NCBI GenBank assembly: GCA_964526735.1
Contig: CAZGLO010000010.1
Span: forward strand, 1-64,000
Direction of reading: 5' to 3'
Source: JAAUSY01 sp964526735
GTDB taxonomy: Bacteria > Chloroflexota > Chloroflexia > Chloroflexales > Chloroflexaceae
Length of the DNA: 64,000 bases
The notes under the pieces were generated by a model, which saw nothing but the letters and a program-made list of their open reading frames with translations, was not told the origin of the DNA and ran no database searches. Both the position numbers and the translations under genes were made by a program. Of this stretch, positions 27,601 to 34,963 are shown one piece after another. Positions within the stretch are counted from its first letter, which is position 1, and each line of letters begins with the position of its first letter.

Positions 27601-28258
27601 CCTGCCCCTGCATCAAGTAGGTGGTTGCCTGCTCTGGGACTTGTTCGCCCGCCGCCGCTAGCCCCATCACTGCCCAAAACTGGTTGATGACGCTCGCTTG
27701 GCCCGATGTCGACCCGGCCACCGCCTTCGTGCTATAGGCACCCGTGTCGGCATGATAGACATCCTGTAGCTGTTGAACGAGGTTCATCCCGCCAAAATTC
27801 GTTAGGTCTTCGTTTGCGGCTGCCGCCGCCGCCAAGACAATCCCCGCCCGCGAAGGGAAGAGATACGCGCTCGTTGTGCCAGAGGGGCTGTGCGTATAGG
27901 TGATCGCGTTGCTGCGGACAAAATCAGCCATCGTGTGCCCCGTGGAAGAGGTCATCCACTCCACCGGATAGCCAGATGCGACCAACGCCATCAGCGTCCG
28001 GCTGGTGACATCCATATTCGACTCGTCCGAGAACCACGGAATGCCACCATCATCGCGCTGCGTCGTCTTGATATATATCCACGCTTGCTGAAGCGCTGTG
28101 TCTATGTCATCTTGAGTAGCACGAGAGGCGAGGTGAGAGATACCCTCATCGTGCGCATATGTTGATGTTGGCTCCTGCATACCCGCCACTGCCACCATCA
28201 CCCAGACAAAGGCGGTTGCAGCAACAGCAGCCAAAAGCGACCACGTTCTTCGGTACAA
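24626..28258 (-). CDS. Secreted alpha/alpha-toroid protein (prenyltransferase/squalene-cyclase-like repeats) with Ig-like domain
   Basis: This 1210-residue protein has a signal peptide (LLAAVAATAFVWVMVAVAG). From about residue 45 to 650 it carries two sets of helical repeats with the recurring pattern QxxDGxW/GGW (QRDDGGIPW, GEDGSW, AQELNGGW, RNDDGSW, LQQEGGGWPY, DDQGGWQ). This is the alpha6/alpha6 toroid of squalene cyclases, prenyltransferases and the cobalamin-binding domain of intrinsic factor. Cyclase catalytic motifs such as DxDD are not evident. A beta-rich region and a Big_1-like Ig domain (about 985-1075, GVPLTGVDVNFSV) follow, and the protein ends LYLPLISQ. Translation starts at TTG 28258, nine bases after AAAGGAG. 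It is the first gene behind the cobalamin riboswitch, so an outer capture role is inferred. Confidence 0.78.
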   Translation of the reverse strand: MYRRTWSLLAAVAATAFVWVMVAVAGMQEPTSTYAHDEGISHLASRATQDDIDTALQQAWIYIKTTQRDDGGIPWFSDESNMDVTSRTLMALVASGYPVEWMTSSTGHTMADFVRSNAITYTHSPSGTTSAYLFPSRAGIVLAAAAAANEDLTNFGGMNLVQQLQDVYHADTGAYSTKAVAGSTSGQASVINQFWAVMGLAAAGEQVPEQATTYLMQGQGEDGSWTNSLDTTAFVIVGALASGNVAPTDPAIQKGLDYLRNAQELNGGWRPAWDSAALNANTTGWVLQALLAAGYDTPSESWRLPSGDPITALVGVQQDDGRLGAGQYANAYSTIEGIFGLVEQPIWLLGQQARANRALTWLKEIRNDDGSWNGFSGPDVGATCDAVLAFGAAGYDTLNSVYAPQTLDYLETQAADYAQKGPDAAGKLALAVTAAGENPRNFGGVDILQVIGEAPIYNSGGYGVITNTWHQALPMLALAAAPITNTTNITDITDTIVPSSAISNLLSLQQEGGGWPYDTQWSAPTVDSTSLAMQALLAAGVPADHDAIQQAVAYLKDAQDDQGGWQNANSTAYAIQALTAAGEDITSMGWTRGGHDPLSALAAYQKIDGPFVYQWTQTQWSSPSDNASATAQTIPALFGRPLPITNTALHEFRSVNRGVDADRTVAAMPWGVWQSDSEEIGVTDAVVVVPVGHDINQNNQAELRWRPIRDILNDPGEETAWVTETLHRAPSGSYTTTLSVAPTAIYELEATYLDADEVQVAGSMAAEGSMRGFLSEEQTWVNPHLREPDVVQTTQTVEATGFSIMTSVPMDAVAEPTLLLHALAPASGNLPTNVIFERLAFHMGAAQGETYHSSLSFSTPVTVEVGYDDTTVVNESGLMLIQWDEEASQWRDATTTCDPASQSTLNQTANTLQVPVCEGGRFALVSGSTDAIASFEVVADDPLIATTQKTTTTIKAMLKDAEGVPLTGVDVNFSVSEGTATLSNRTPSDQDGIATATLTAGTTEEIVTVLARTGEYSDTVDVQVYELAAGETPPTLNGAPIPFVQRSGGFVGTIDRGGLKGSTITIGETGDAPTQADIAAETAETTEITVGGGSILVLDAPTTSPISGTAWAGGFILQLTDSDGHIIPESTAIVSPAMSLSTSFADVDGYISQTAGLSYLDRTTSGSDGWREVSSTDMQNNQFSATITRNGQYGVFVSDSITLYLPLISQ

Positions 28259-28321
28259 TGATCTATGCTCCTTTCAAAACACGATTTCGATTTCTATCTG
28301 GAAGTGGAAAAAAGAGGGGAA

Positions 28322-28346
28322 ATAAAAAAACCCGCACCGCGGCGGG
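28322..28346 (-). terminator. Riboswitch-linked intrinsic terminator
   Basis: On the minus strand, stem CCCGC/GCGGG with a 6-base loop (28331-28346) is followed by seven T residues. It sits between the cobalamin aptamer and the TTG start at 28258, the expected position of an expression platform that stops transcription when ligand is bound. CCTCT and AGAGG stretches between aptamer and terminator give possible alternative pairings. Confidence 0.75.
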
Positions 28347-28389
28347 AAGAGGCACTATTGCCACTCTCCGCTCGGCCTCTTTGTCCACG

Positions 28390-28537
28390 AAGTAGGATCA
28401 CGAGCTTCATAGAGGTGGGTATTCGGGCTTCGTGTCGGCAAACCTCCACGTTACCGTTGCGGGACAGCGCCGGAGTTTCACCGGTCTTCCCCCACATCTG
28501 CCCCTTTTGTAAACGTTACAATCCCAGCGGGGCAACT
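28390..28537 (-). promoter_or_regulatory. Cobalamin riboswitch
   Basis: The minus strand carries the core of a B12 aptamer in order: a GCCCC/GGGGC helix, the palindromic arm CCGGTGAAACTCCGG (28470-28484), the near-invariant GCTGTCCCGCAACGGTAA segment (about 28450-28467), and the distal AAGCCCGAATACC box (about 28414-28428). The family binds adenosyl- or hydroxo-cobalamin and usually represses synthesis or uptake genes. The P7-P11 side looks short. The edges are approximate because the P1 helix was placed by eye. Confidence 0.88.
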
Positions 28538-28569
28538 CTATAATCTATTCAGTTTCTCTCTGAAGCAAT

Positions 28570-28599
28570 AGTGTACCAATTGCAGCGGGAAGTTGTCAA
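28570..28599 (-). promoter_or_regulatory. Promoter of the B12-capture/ECF operon
   Basis: Minus-strand -35 TTGACA (28594-28599) and -10 TACACT (28570-28575) are separated by 18 bases. The predicted start near 28562 puts the whole riboswitch in the leader RNA. Confidence 0.6.
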
Positions 28600-28692
28600 G
28601 TGTAGATCACATAATACGAGAATATTCTACAATGCCCAACTGCCAATGAGAGCCAATGGAAGCCAATAAGAGCCAGTGCTGCATTGCGGCTC

Positions 28693-28721
28693 TTGACAAT
28701 GCTTTGTACACTTTGTATAAT
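28693..28721 (+). promoter_or_regulatory. Consensus sigma-A promoter
   Basis: TTGACA (28693-28698), a 17-base spacer and TATAAT (28716-28721): a perfect match to the vegetative consensus. It faces the START-like gene at 28832, with a leader of about 105 bases. Confidence 0.8.
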
Positions 28722-28831
28722 AAAAACTGTGCAAAGAGACGGCACATCGTATGGTCATAATTTGGTCATGATTAGGCACGCTCGTCCTCAGATACCGCGG
28801 CACAGGTTTCAACAACAAAAAGGTTTGAATT

Positions 28832-29332
28832 ATGATACACGTTGACCGAGAACGATACATTGCGCACGCCACTCCTGAAGAGGTTTTTGCGGTGCTCTCC
28901 AACCCTGATGGGCTAAGCGGACTTCTTCCCCGGCTCCGCAAGGCTATCGTCGAGGAGCAGAACGACGACCGCGCTCGGCTCACGCTCTGCATCTCGATTG
29001 GCAGTGTCTTTGGGACGGTGTGTTTTGCGGGGAAGCTGGTGTGGGAAGAACCCAACAACATCGCCTTCCAGGTGAGCAACCCGCTCTCTGCCAAGATACA
29101 GTGGTCGCTCCAGCCCGACGGGGATGGGACGAAGGTTCGCGTAACGGCAACGTTAGATCTCAAGCCACTCCTTGGGCCAATGATACACTTTGTCCCTACC
29201 GACATCGTCCAAGATATGATCGGAAACGAGCTTGCACATGCCCTTCGCGAGCTCGAACGCCGTGTTCAGAAAACATCGCTTTCGTCCTCATCCGAGGTAT
29301 CGAAAGCACAACGTGCCATCTCAGCGACGTAA
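28832..29332 (+). CDS. SRPBCC/START-like ligand-binding fold protein
   Basis: This 166-residue cytoplasmic protein matches the helix-grip (polyketide cyclase/CoxG/START-like) superfamily. It opens VDRERYIAHATPEEVFAVLSNPDGLSGLLP, the usual beta-strand, 'P-E-E-V-F' helix and 'W/L-P' pattern (residues about 4-33). A strand set and a long C-terminal helix (VQDMIGNELAHALRELERRV) follow. Members bind hydrophobic ligands or act as chaperones; the ligand is not predictable here. It has a consensus promoter and an AAAAAGG ribosome site and is followed by mce about 190 bases later, perhaps in one transcript. Confidence 0.75.
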   Translation: MIHVDRERYIAHATPEEVFAVLSNPDGLSGLLPRLRKAIVEEQNDDRARLTLCISIGSVFGTVCFAGKLVWEEPNNIAFQVSNPLSAKIQWSLQPDGDGTKVRVTATLDLKPLLGPMIHFVPTDIVQDMIGNELAHALRELERRVQKTSLSSSSEVSKAQRAISAT

Positions 29333-29519
29333 ATCAACATCTCCCACGTTGTTTTGCCAGTAACGCCCGCCCTTTGCACAGAGAGGGGCGGGTTCTCCAT
29401 CTCTTTCGCCTTTTCCGCCGCCAAAATGCCTATTTGCATGCGCAGGGGGGAGTTGTGCTATCATAGTCGTCTGAGACTATGTTATTTTTGCGATTATTCA
29501 AGCAATAGCAAGGAGCAGA

Positions 29520-29978
29520 ATGATGTTTACTCACGTGGATCACATCGGGCTGGCTGTGCAGAACCTTGATGAGGCCGTGGCTTTTTATGAGCAGTCCTAT
29601 GGTGTGACCAACTGGCACCGCTCTTCTATGCCGGAGCGGCATATGGAGGTGGCCGCCACGTTCATTGGCGACACGATGATTGAGCTTATTGCGCCGACCT
29701 CCGAAGAAGCGGCATTTGCCAAATATCTCAATGAGAAGGGGCCGGGGATGCACCACATCGCCTACCGCGTTGATGATATTGCCGCCTCGTTGGAGCAATT
29801 GCAGCAGCAGGGTGTGCGCTTGATAGACGAAACACCGCGCCGCGGCCTGCACGACACCCTTGTGGCGTTTGTTCACCCAAAGAATGCCAATTTGGGGGTG
29901 TTGGTTGAGCTTGTGCAGCACATTGATGGCGATGCCGCGGCTCATGGGGCAACCGATGAGCCAGCAAATTGCCCCTAG
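29520..29978 (+). CDS. mce: Methylmalonyl-CoA epimerase
   Basis: This 152-residue protein of the vicinal-oxygen-chelate fold converts (2S)- to (2R)-methylmalonyl-CoA, the substrate side of the B12-dependent mutase. The metal ligands are recognisable: His in HVDHIGLAV near residue 8, His in MHHIAYRVDD near 78 and Glu in VLVELVQ near 130, with EKGPGMHHIA typical of the family. Tandem ATG codons occur at 29520 and 29523; AAGGAG is better spaced for the second. A 7-bp inverted repeat CATAGTC/GACTATG (29462-29481) precedes it and could be an operator. Its closeness to the cobalamin operon fits a propionate/methylmalonyl pathway, though the mutase itself is not in the window. Confidence 0.9.
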   Translation: MMFTHVDHIGLAVQNLDEAVAFYEQSYGVTNWHRSSMPERHMEVAATFIGDTMIELIAPTSEEAAFAKYLNEKGPGMHHIAYRVDDIAASLEQLQQQGVRLIDETPRRGLHDTLVAFVHPKNANLGVLVELVQHIDGDAAAHGATDEPANCP

Positions 29979-29998
29979 CGCCGTGAGCTACAGGCCAG

Positions 29999-30691
29999 CT
30001 ACAGATAGCTGCGCTTCAAAACGCGGGCCACAAAGCGGCGGAGAGGAGTGCGGATAGTGCGGGCAAGCAGCGCTACCACAAATAGCCCAATCAGGTGGGG
30101 GATAGAGCCGCGTGGCTTGACCATCTCCCGCAGTGCTTCGGGGTCAGAGAGAGGCAAGGGAGAGTGGTCAGTCACTCGCACATCAACTGACCCCTGCCAC
30201 TCGTAGTCCATCCAAAAGAGGTCTGGCATACTGCGCTGGAAGAAATAATAGACGGGGTTATACTCGTAGAGATAATCAAAAAGCTCCCCAAAGGGTTCTG
30301 CAGCCTCCTTGGGGTGAAGAAAAATCGTCTTGCCAATACGGTTGACATACCAGCGGTGGAATGACCAGTGGAAGAGCCGTTCGGCAATCTCCGTAGGGCA
30401 GCCAATATACCCCGCCCGGCTCACACGGGTCAGTTCGGTGACAAACTGCTGCGGATCATCCATATGCTCAAGGATGTGCGAGCAGATGGAATAGCTGAAA
30501 ACGCCATCGCGGAAAGGTAAATGATGCGCGTCAGCGACCACCAGGGGGCGATCAATGACAATACCACCGCCGCGTTCGGTGTTATCTTCAATAAACCGAT
30601 CAACCAAGATGTCGGAACGCGGGTTGGGGTTGTCACCGCTCCCTACCTCTAGGACAAGACCGCTTGCTGGAGGAGTAAACCGTTGTTTCAT
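29999..30691 (-). CDS. Class I SAM-dependent methyltransferase
   Basis: This 230-residue protein has a methyltransferase type-11 fold. Motif I reads VLEVGSGDNPNP (residues about 13-24), the acidic loop VVADAHHLPFRDG follows near 52, and SICSHILEHMDDP near 68 is the usual post-strand-4 signature. The second half holds extra aromatic-rich sequence (LFDYLYEYNPVYYFF) and a hydrophobic stretch near the C-terminus that may touch the membrane. The substrate is unknown; relatives act on glycans, quinones or lipids. It is the last gene behind mreB and the atp operon and converges with mce, the stop codons being only about 20 bases apart. Confidence 0.82.
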   Translation of the reverse strand: MKQRFTPPASGLVLEVGSGDNPNPRSDILVDRFIEDNTERGGGIVIDRPLVVADAHHLPFRDGVFSYSICSHILEHMDDPQQFVTELTRVSRAGYIGCPTEIAERLFHWSFHRWYVNRIGKTIFLHPKEAAEPFGELFDYLYEYNPVYYFFQRSMPDLFWMDYEWQGSVDVRVTDHSPLPLSDPEALREMVKPRGSIPHLIGLFVVALLARTIRTPLRRFVARVLKRSYL

Positions 30692-30762
30692 TTCCTACCC
30701 TAATAGTGACCCATTACTGAACCTATCTTGCCTCTCTGGCCCTCTCACCTCTCTGGCGCTCT

Positions 30763-31776
30763 CTACGCTCCAAGATCATCCCCGCTCAAGCTATCGCGGA
30801 TGATTTCCTTATTCTCAAGCGCCAGCCCTGTCCCGATGGCAACGCAGTGCGCAGGTTGGTCGGCGATGTAGCACGGCACACCAGTCACCTCGGTGAGCAG
30901 CTCGTTGATGCGGCGTAACATCGATCCACCGCCGGTCATCACCATCCCCTTGTCGATGATATCACTCGATAGCTCTGGTGGCGTATCGGCCAAGACTGAC
31001 CGCACCGCATTGATAATCGCCTCCAATGGCTCTTGCATCGATTCGGTGATTTCGGTCGAATCGACCTCGACCGTACGCGGCAATCCGGCGACTTGGTCGC
31101 GACCGCGCACCTGCATCGTGAGAGGATGCTCCAGCGGCAATGCCGAACCAATCTCAATCTTGATACTTTCGGCTGTGCGCTCGCCCACTGCGATGTTATA
31201 TTTGCGCTTGATGTAGGTCGCGATGGCTTCGTCAAACTTATTCCCGCCCACGCGCACCGATGTGCTCACCACGATGTCGTTGAGCGAGACGACAGCCACC
31301 TCCGTCGTCCCCCCACCAATGTCCACAATCAAGTTCCCCGATGGCTGATACACCGGAATATTTGCGCCAATCGCTGCAGCAAGCGGTTCGCGGATGAGCC
31401 ACGCCCGTCGAGCGCCCGCAGCAATCGCTGCATCGCGTACGGCTCGCATCTCTACGCTGGTCACGCCTGCGGGGATACAAATCATCACTTCGGGCTTGTT
31501 GATGCGAAAGCGCCCACACGCCCGGCCGATAAAATGCTTCAGCATCGCTTCGGTGACCACATAGTCGGCAATCACGCCGTTGCGCAGAGGGCGGACAACT
31601 TCAATACTGCCGGGCTCGCGCCCCAACATCGCCAATGCATCGGCCCCCACCGCACGCACACGGCTGTCGCGGGTTGAGAGCGCCACCACTGACGGCTCAG
31701 TGATCACAATGCCTTTTCCGCGAACGTACACAAGTACATTCGCTGTGCCAAGATCAATGCCAATCTGTCGTGCCAT
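30763..31776 (-). CDS. mreB: Rod-shape determining protein MreB
   Basis: This 337-residue actin-like ATPase guides cell-wall synthesis along the membrane. It starts ARQIGIDLGTANVLVYVRG (phosphate-1 loop), and carries VDIGGGTTEVAVVSL (phosphate-2) near 152 and TGGGSMLRRI near 282 (adenosine site), all close to canonical. Length is normal. mreC and mreD, its usual partners, do not follow; a methyltransferase does. It lies 159 bases downstream of atpC, and that gap holds weak hairpins (about 31848-31868) that may end the atp transcript. No clear ribosome site precedes the ATG. Confidence 0.95.
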   Translation of the reverse strand: MARQIGIDLGTANVLVYVRGKGIVITEPSVVALSTRDSRVRAVGADALAMLGREPGSIEVVRPLRNGVIADYVVTEAMLKHFIGRACGRFRINKPEVMICIPAGVTSVEMRAVRDAAIAAGARRAWLIREPLAAAIGANIPVYQPSGNLIVDIGGGTTEVAVVSLNDIVVSTSVRVGGNKFDEAIATYIKRKYNIAVGERTAESIKIEIGSALPLEHPLTMQVRGRDQVAGLPRTVEVDSTEITESMQEPLEAIINAVRSVLADTPPELSSDIIDKGMVMTGGGSMLRRINELLTEVTGVPCYIADQPAHCVAIGTGLALENKEIIRDSLSGDDLGA

Positions 31777-31935
31777 AGGAATAACGGAGCAGGAACCTTG
31801 TCATACGTTGTTTGGAGAGGGAAAGAAAACGTGCTACCAGCAGGTGGCAACATCCGGTATTTGCCCAAGCGGTGCTCACGGTGCAAATGAGACGTTGGCC
31901 TACTGATAGCATGCCGAGTTGAACAGGTTTGTTGA

Positions 31936-32352
31936 TTAATCTCGATGAAACTTGCGGCGCATTTGAGCCACTTGCAAGCGAACTAACGCACGACGCAATT
32001 GGGCTTCGGCTATCGCCATATCCTGGTCGCTTTTGCGTTGTTCGAGCATTTCCTGGGCTTTTTTGCGTGCCCGTTCTGCTCGCGCCTCATCAATCTCATC
32101 TGCGCGTTCGACGGTATCGGCAAGAATGATCACGCGGTCGGGGAGGACTTCCATAAACCCGCCCGACAAGGCATATTCAGTGCGTTGACCATTCTTAATA
32201 ATATCAAGCTGACCGACATCAAGAACGGAAAGCAGCGGTGAGTGGCGGGGCAAAATCCCAATGCGCCCATCACGGGTGGGGACGCTCAGTTGGTCGGCCT
32301 CGCCGGTGTGCACCGTCCGTTCGGCAGTCACAATTTCAAGTTGGATTGGCAT
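31936..32352 (-). CDS. atpC: ATP synthase epsilon subunit
   Basis: This 138-residue central-stalk subunit of F1 has the N-terminal beta-sandwich motifs AERTVHTGEADQLSVPTRDG and GILPRHSPLLSVL (residues about 9-45). A C-terminal helical pair with many charged residues (EARAERARKKAQEML) follows; in this family it can inhibit ATP hydrolysis. AAGGA precedes the ATG, and the gene begins 14 bases after the atpD stop. Confidence 0.95.
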   Translation of the reverse strand: MPIQLEIVTAERTVHTGEADQLSVPTRDGRIGILPRHSPLLSVLDVGQLDIIKNGQRTEYALSGGFMEVLPDRVIILADTVERADEIDEARAERARKKAQEMLEQRKSDQDMAIAEAQLRRALVRLQVAQMRRKFHRD

Positions 32353-32366
32353 GTTCTCAATCCTTC

Positions 32367-33782
32367 TTATTTCTGACTGGTTTCGTAGGCGCTGATCACT
32401 TCGTCAAGTGTCCCTTGCAAGAAGAAATATTGCTCAGGGATGTGATCGCCTTCGCCGTCCAGGAGGCGCGCAAAGCTCTTGACCGTCTCCGCAACCGGAA
32501 CATACTTGCCGGGGCGGCCAGTAAACTGCTCCGCGACGGTAAACGGCTGGCTGAAGAACCGCTCCAGCTTACGGGCGCGTTGCACCGTGAGTTTGTCCTC
32601 ATCGCTCAATTCCTCAATACCGAGAATGGCGATAATGTCTTGGAGGTCTTTGTAGCGCTGCAGCGTTCGCTTGACTTCTTGTGCCACGCGGTAGTGCTCT
32701 GGCCCAACGACATTGGGGTCGAGAATACGGCTGTTTGAGGTCAGCGGATCGACGGCAGGGTAAATCCCTTTCTCCGCAATACTCCGCTCCAGGGCGATGG
32801 TAGCGTCAAGGTGGGCGAAGGTGGTGGCCGGAGCTGGGTCGGTGTAGTCGTCGGCGGGCACGTAGACGGCCTGCATCGACGTAATAGACCCCTTCTTGGT
32901 CGTCGTAATGCGCTCTTGCAGCTCACCCATCTCGGTGGTGAGCGTCGGCTGGTAACCTACCTGCGACGGCATACGCCCAAGCAACGAGGATACCTCGGAA
33001 CCGGCCTGCACAAACCGGAAGATATTATCAACAAACAAGAGCACGTCGCGGCCTTGATCGCGGAAGTATTCTGCCATTGTCAGTGCGGTTAGCGCGACGC
33101 GGAGACGTGCCCCGGGTGGCTCATTCATCTGGCCGAAGACCATCACGGTCTTGTCAAACACCGTGGTGTTCTCGTCGATTCGTGAGTCCATCATTTCGTG
33201 GATGAGGTCGTTACCCTCACGAGAGCGCTCCCCAACGCCTGCAAAGACAGAGAAACCAGATTGCTCCTTCGCGATGTTGGCGATGAGTTCCTGAATAATA
33301 ACGGTCTTCCCCACACCAGCGCCGCCGAAAATACCCGTCTTCCCACCGCGGGTAAAGGGGGCAATGAGGTCGACAACCTTGATACCCGTCTCAAAGATTT
33401 GTGCTTGGGTATCTTGCTCCTCGAAAGAGGGCGGTTGGGAGTGGATGGAGCGACGCTCGCCACCAGATATCTCACCCGCCTCGTCAATCGGGGCACCCGT
33501 CACGTTGAACACGCGACCGAGGGTCGTCTCGCCGACGGGGACGGAAATGGGTTCACCAGTGTCTACGACGCGGATACCACGTCGGATGCCGTCGGTGGTG
33601 CTCATCGCCACCGCCTTGACCTCACCATTGCCCAGGTGTTGCTGTACTTCGCAGACAAGGCGGCCCCCATTGTCGAGTGGTACCTCGATAGCGTTGTAGA
33701 TATCGGGCACCTGGTCGACGGGAAACTTCGCATTAACAACAACACCAATAATCTCGCTGATCTCGCCCGTTGCTCCTGCCAT
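32367..33782 (-). CDS. atpD: ATP synthase beta subunit
   Basis: This 471-residue catalytic F1 subunit has the P-loop GGAGVGKTV near 155, the catalytic region GERSREG near 190, Walker B VLLFVDNIFRF near 254 and the late ALERSIAEKGIYPAVDPL block. The start was set at ATG 33782 (MAGATGEISEIIG), which matches the family N-terminus; a TTG 14 codons upstream would add an unusual extension. It follows atpG by about 100 bases. Confidence 0.96.
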   Translation of the reverse strand: MAGATGEISEIIGVVVNAKFPVDQVPDIYNAIEVPLDNGGRLVCEVQQHLGNGEVKAVAMSTTDGIRRGIRVVDTGEPISVPVGETTLGRVFNVTGAPIDEAGEISGGERRSIHSQPPSFEEQDTQAQIFETGIKVVDLIAPFTRGGKTGIFGGAGVGKTVIIQELIANIAKEQSGFSVFAGVGERSREGNDLIHEMMDSRIDENTTVFDKTVMVFGQMNEPPGARLRVALTALTMAEYFRDQGRDVLLFVDNIFRFVQAGSEVSSLLGRMPSQVGYQPTLTTEMGELQERITTTKKGSITSMQAVYVPADDYTDPAPATTFAHLDATIALERSIAEKGIYPAVDPLTSNSRILDPNVVGPEHYRVAQEVKRTLQRYKDLQDIIAILGIEELSDEDKLTVQRARKLERFFSQPFTVAEQFTGRPGKYVPVAETVKSFARLLDGEGDHIPEQYFFLQGTLDEVISAYETSQK

Positions 33783-33880
33783 GAGTTTCTTACTACTTTC
33801 TAGGTCTTCAACATATGTGTACAAGTACTCATATGCTCACGTCCGATATTCCTGTAGGTTACCAGCAGAGAAGGAAGCAA

Positions 33881-34762
33881 TTAGCCATCCAATGCCATTG
33901 AGCCAGTGGCAATCTCACTGACCTCATTGGTGATGCTTGCCTGTCGGGCCTTGTTGTAGGTAAGCGTGAGGTCGCGCACCAGGTCGTTGGCGTTGTTGGT
34001 TGCGTTCTGCATCGCAACCATCCGTGCACTGTGCTCGCTGGCGATATTTTCTAAGATAGCTTGGTAGATCTGTGCTTCGACATAGCGTGGCAACAAGTCG
34101 TGCAAGACTTCCTCTTCGCTCGGCTCATAGGTATAGTCGACCCGTGGCGAAGAATCGGCCTCGTCGACCGTTGGCAATTCAACAGGAATCAAACGTTGAA
34201 GAGTCGCCCGCTGATTGAGGGTATTGATAAACTTGCTATAGATAACGTGGACTTCGTCATACCGCTCCTCGCGGTAGCCGCGGATGACGTTGGTCGCGAC
34301 TCCTAGGGTATCAACCAGTTGAGGCGAATCGCCCAAATGGGTAATCTCAGACCCAACATACCCATAATTGCGTCTGATAAAATCAAGCCCCCGTTTGCCA
34401 ATCGCGTGGCACTCAACGGTACGGCCTTGCTTGCGTTGCTCTAAGATAAATCGCGCAGCGGGGCGCAAAACGTTGCCGATCAAGCTCCCACACAACCCTC
34501 GGTCGGGTGTGACGACAACCAGAGCGACGTTGCGTACCTCATCGCGTGGTTCGAGCAAGGTGCCACGTCGGGCATCGCCAACCATGCGTACCGAAAGCTC
34601 GCCCATGACGCGAACCAACCGCTCCATATAGGGGCGTGTTGAGAGCACATTGCGTTGGGCGCGGCGCATCTTGGACGCAGACACCATCTCCATAGCGCGG
34701 GTGATTTTGGCAACGTTTTTGGCGGAACGAATGCGACCCCGAATTTCACGGGTATTTGCCAT
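33881..34762 (-). CDS. atpG: ATP synthase gamma subunit
   Basis: This 293-residue rotor shaft of F1 begins MANTREIRGRIRSAKNVAKITRAMEMVSASKMRRA, the conserved N-terminal coiled helix (residues 1-35). It carries TPDRGLCGSL near 84 and ends in the matching C-terminal helix (MQNATNNANDLVRDLTLTYNKARQ). The upstream gap of about 200 bases, which is unusual inside an atp operon, holds a terminator-like hairpin and separates it from the inserted macro-domain gene. A strong AAAGGAGG lies 44 bases before the ATG with no start codon at the right distance; the ATG itself has a weak site. Confidence 0.94.
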   Translation of the reverse strand: MANTREIRGRIRSAKNVAKITRAMEMVSASKMRRAQRNVLSTRPYMERLVRVMGELSVRMVGDARRGTLLEPRDEVRNVALVVVTPDRGLCGSLIGNVLRPAARFILEQRKQGRTVECHAIGKRGLDFIRRNYGYVGSEITHLGDSPQLVDTLGVATNVIRGYREERYDEVHVIYSKFINTLNQRATLQRLIPVELPTVDEADSSPRVDYTYEPSEEEVLHDLLPRYVEAQIYQAILENIASEHSARMVAMQNATNNANDLVRDLTLTYNKARQASITNEVSEIATGSMALDG

Positions 34763-34910
34763 AGAACTAGGCGCATCGGGCTGCTCGGGGCAGGGAGCGC
34801 CGTTCCTCCTTTCTCAGCATACATCCAGGCTTGAAACACGTGCTGCGAACAATCTGCGAATAATGCTCAAAATGCTCAATCAGCTTCATAAGCGGGATGG
34901 TCAAAGCAAA

Positions 34911-34932
34911 CCGTCTGCGCACGAGCAGACGG
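34911..34932 (-). terminator. Terminator-like hairpin between the macro-domain gene and atpG
   Basis: Perfect 8-bp stem CCGTCTGC/GCAGACGG with a 6-base loop, followed on the minus strand by GTTTGCTTTG. The T-tract is interrupted, so it may attenuate transcription instead of ending it; full termination would cut atpG, atpD and atpC from the operon promoter. Confidence 0.45.
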
Positions 34933-34963
34933 CTCTCCCAACGCGCCCGCCAATCGCGCTGCG

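Larger units (their letters stand above)
28259..28831. other. Divergent regulatory region: riboswitch, terminator and two promoters
   Basis: This gap of about 570 bases has no coding region I can support. It contains the cobalamin riboswitch and its terminator, the operon promoter on the minus strand, and a consensus promoter facing right towards the START-like gene, all listed separately. Confidence 0.8.

Noticed and set aside
24626..28258. Functional squalene-hopene cyclase or prenyltransferase
   Set aside because: The repeats fit the fold, but there is a signal peptide and no DxDD-type catalytic motif, and the operon is cobalamin-controlled.
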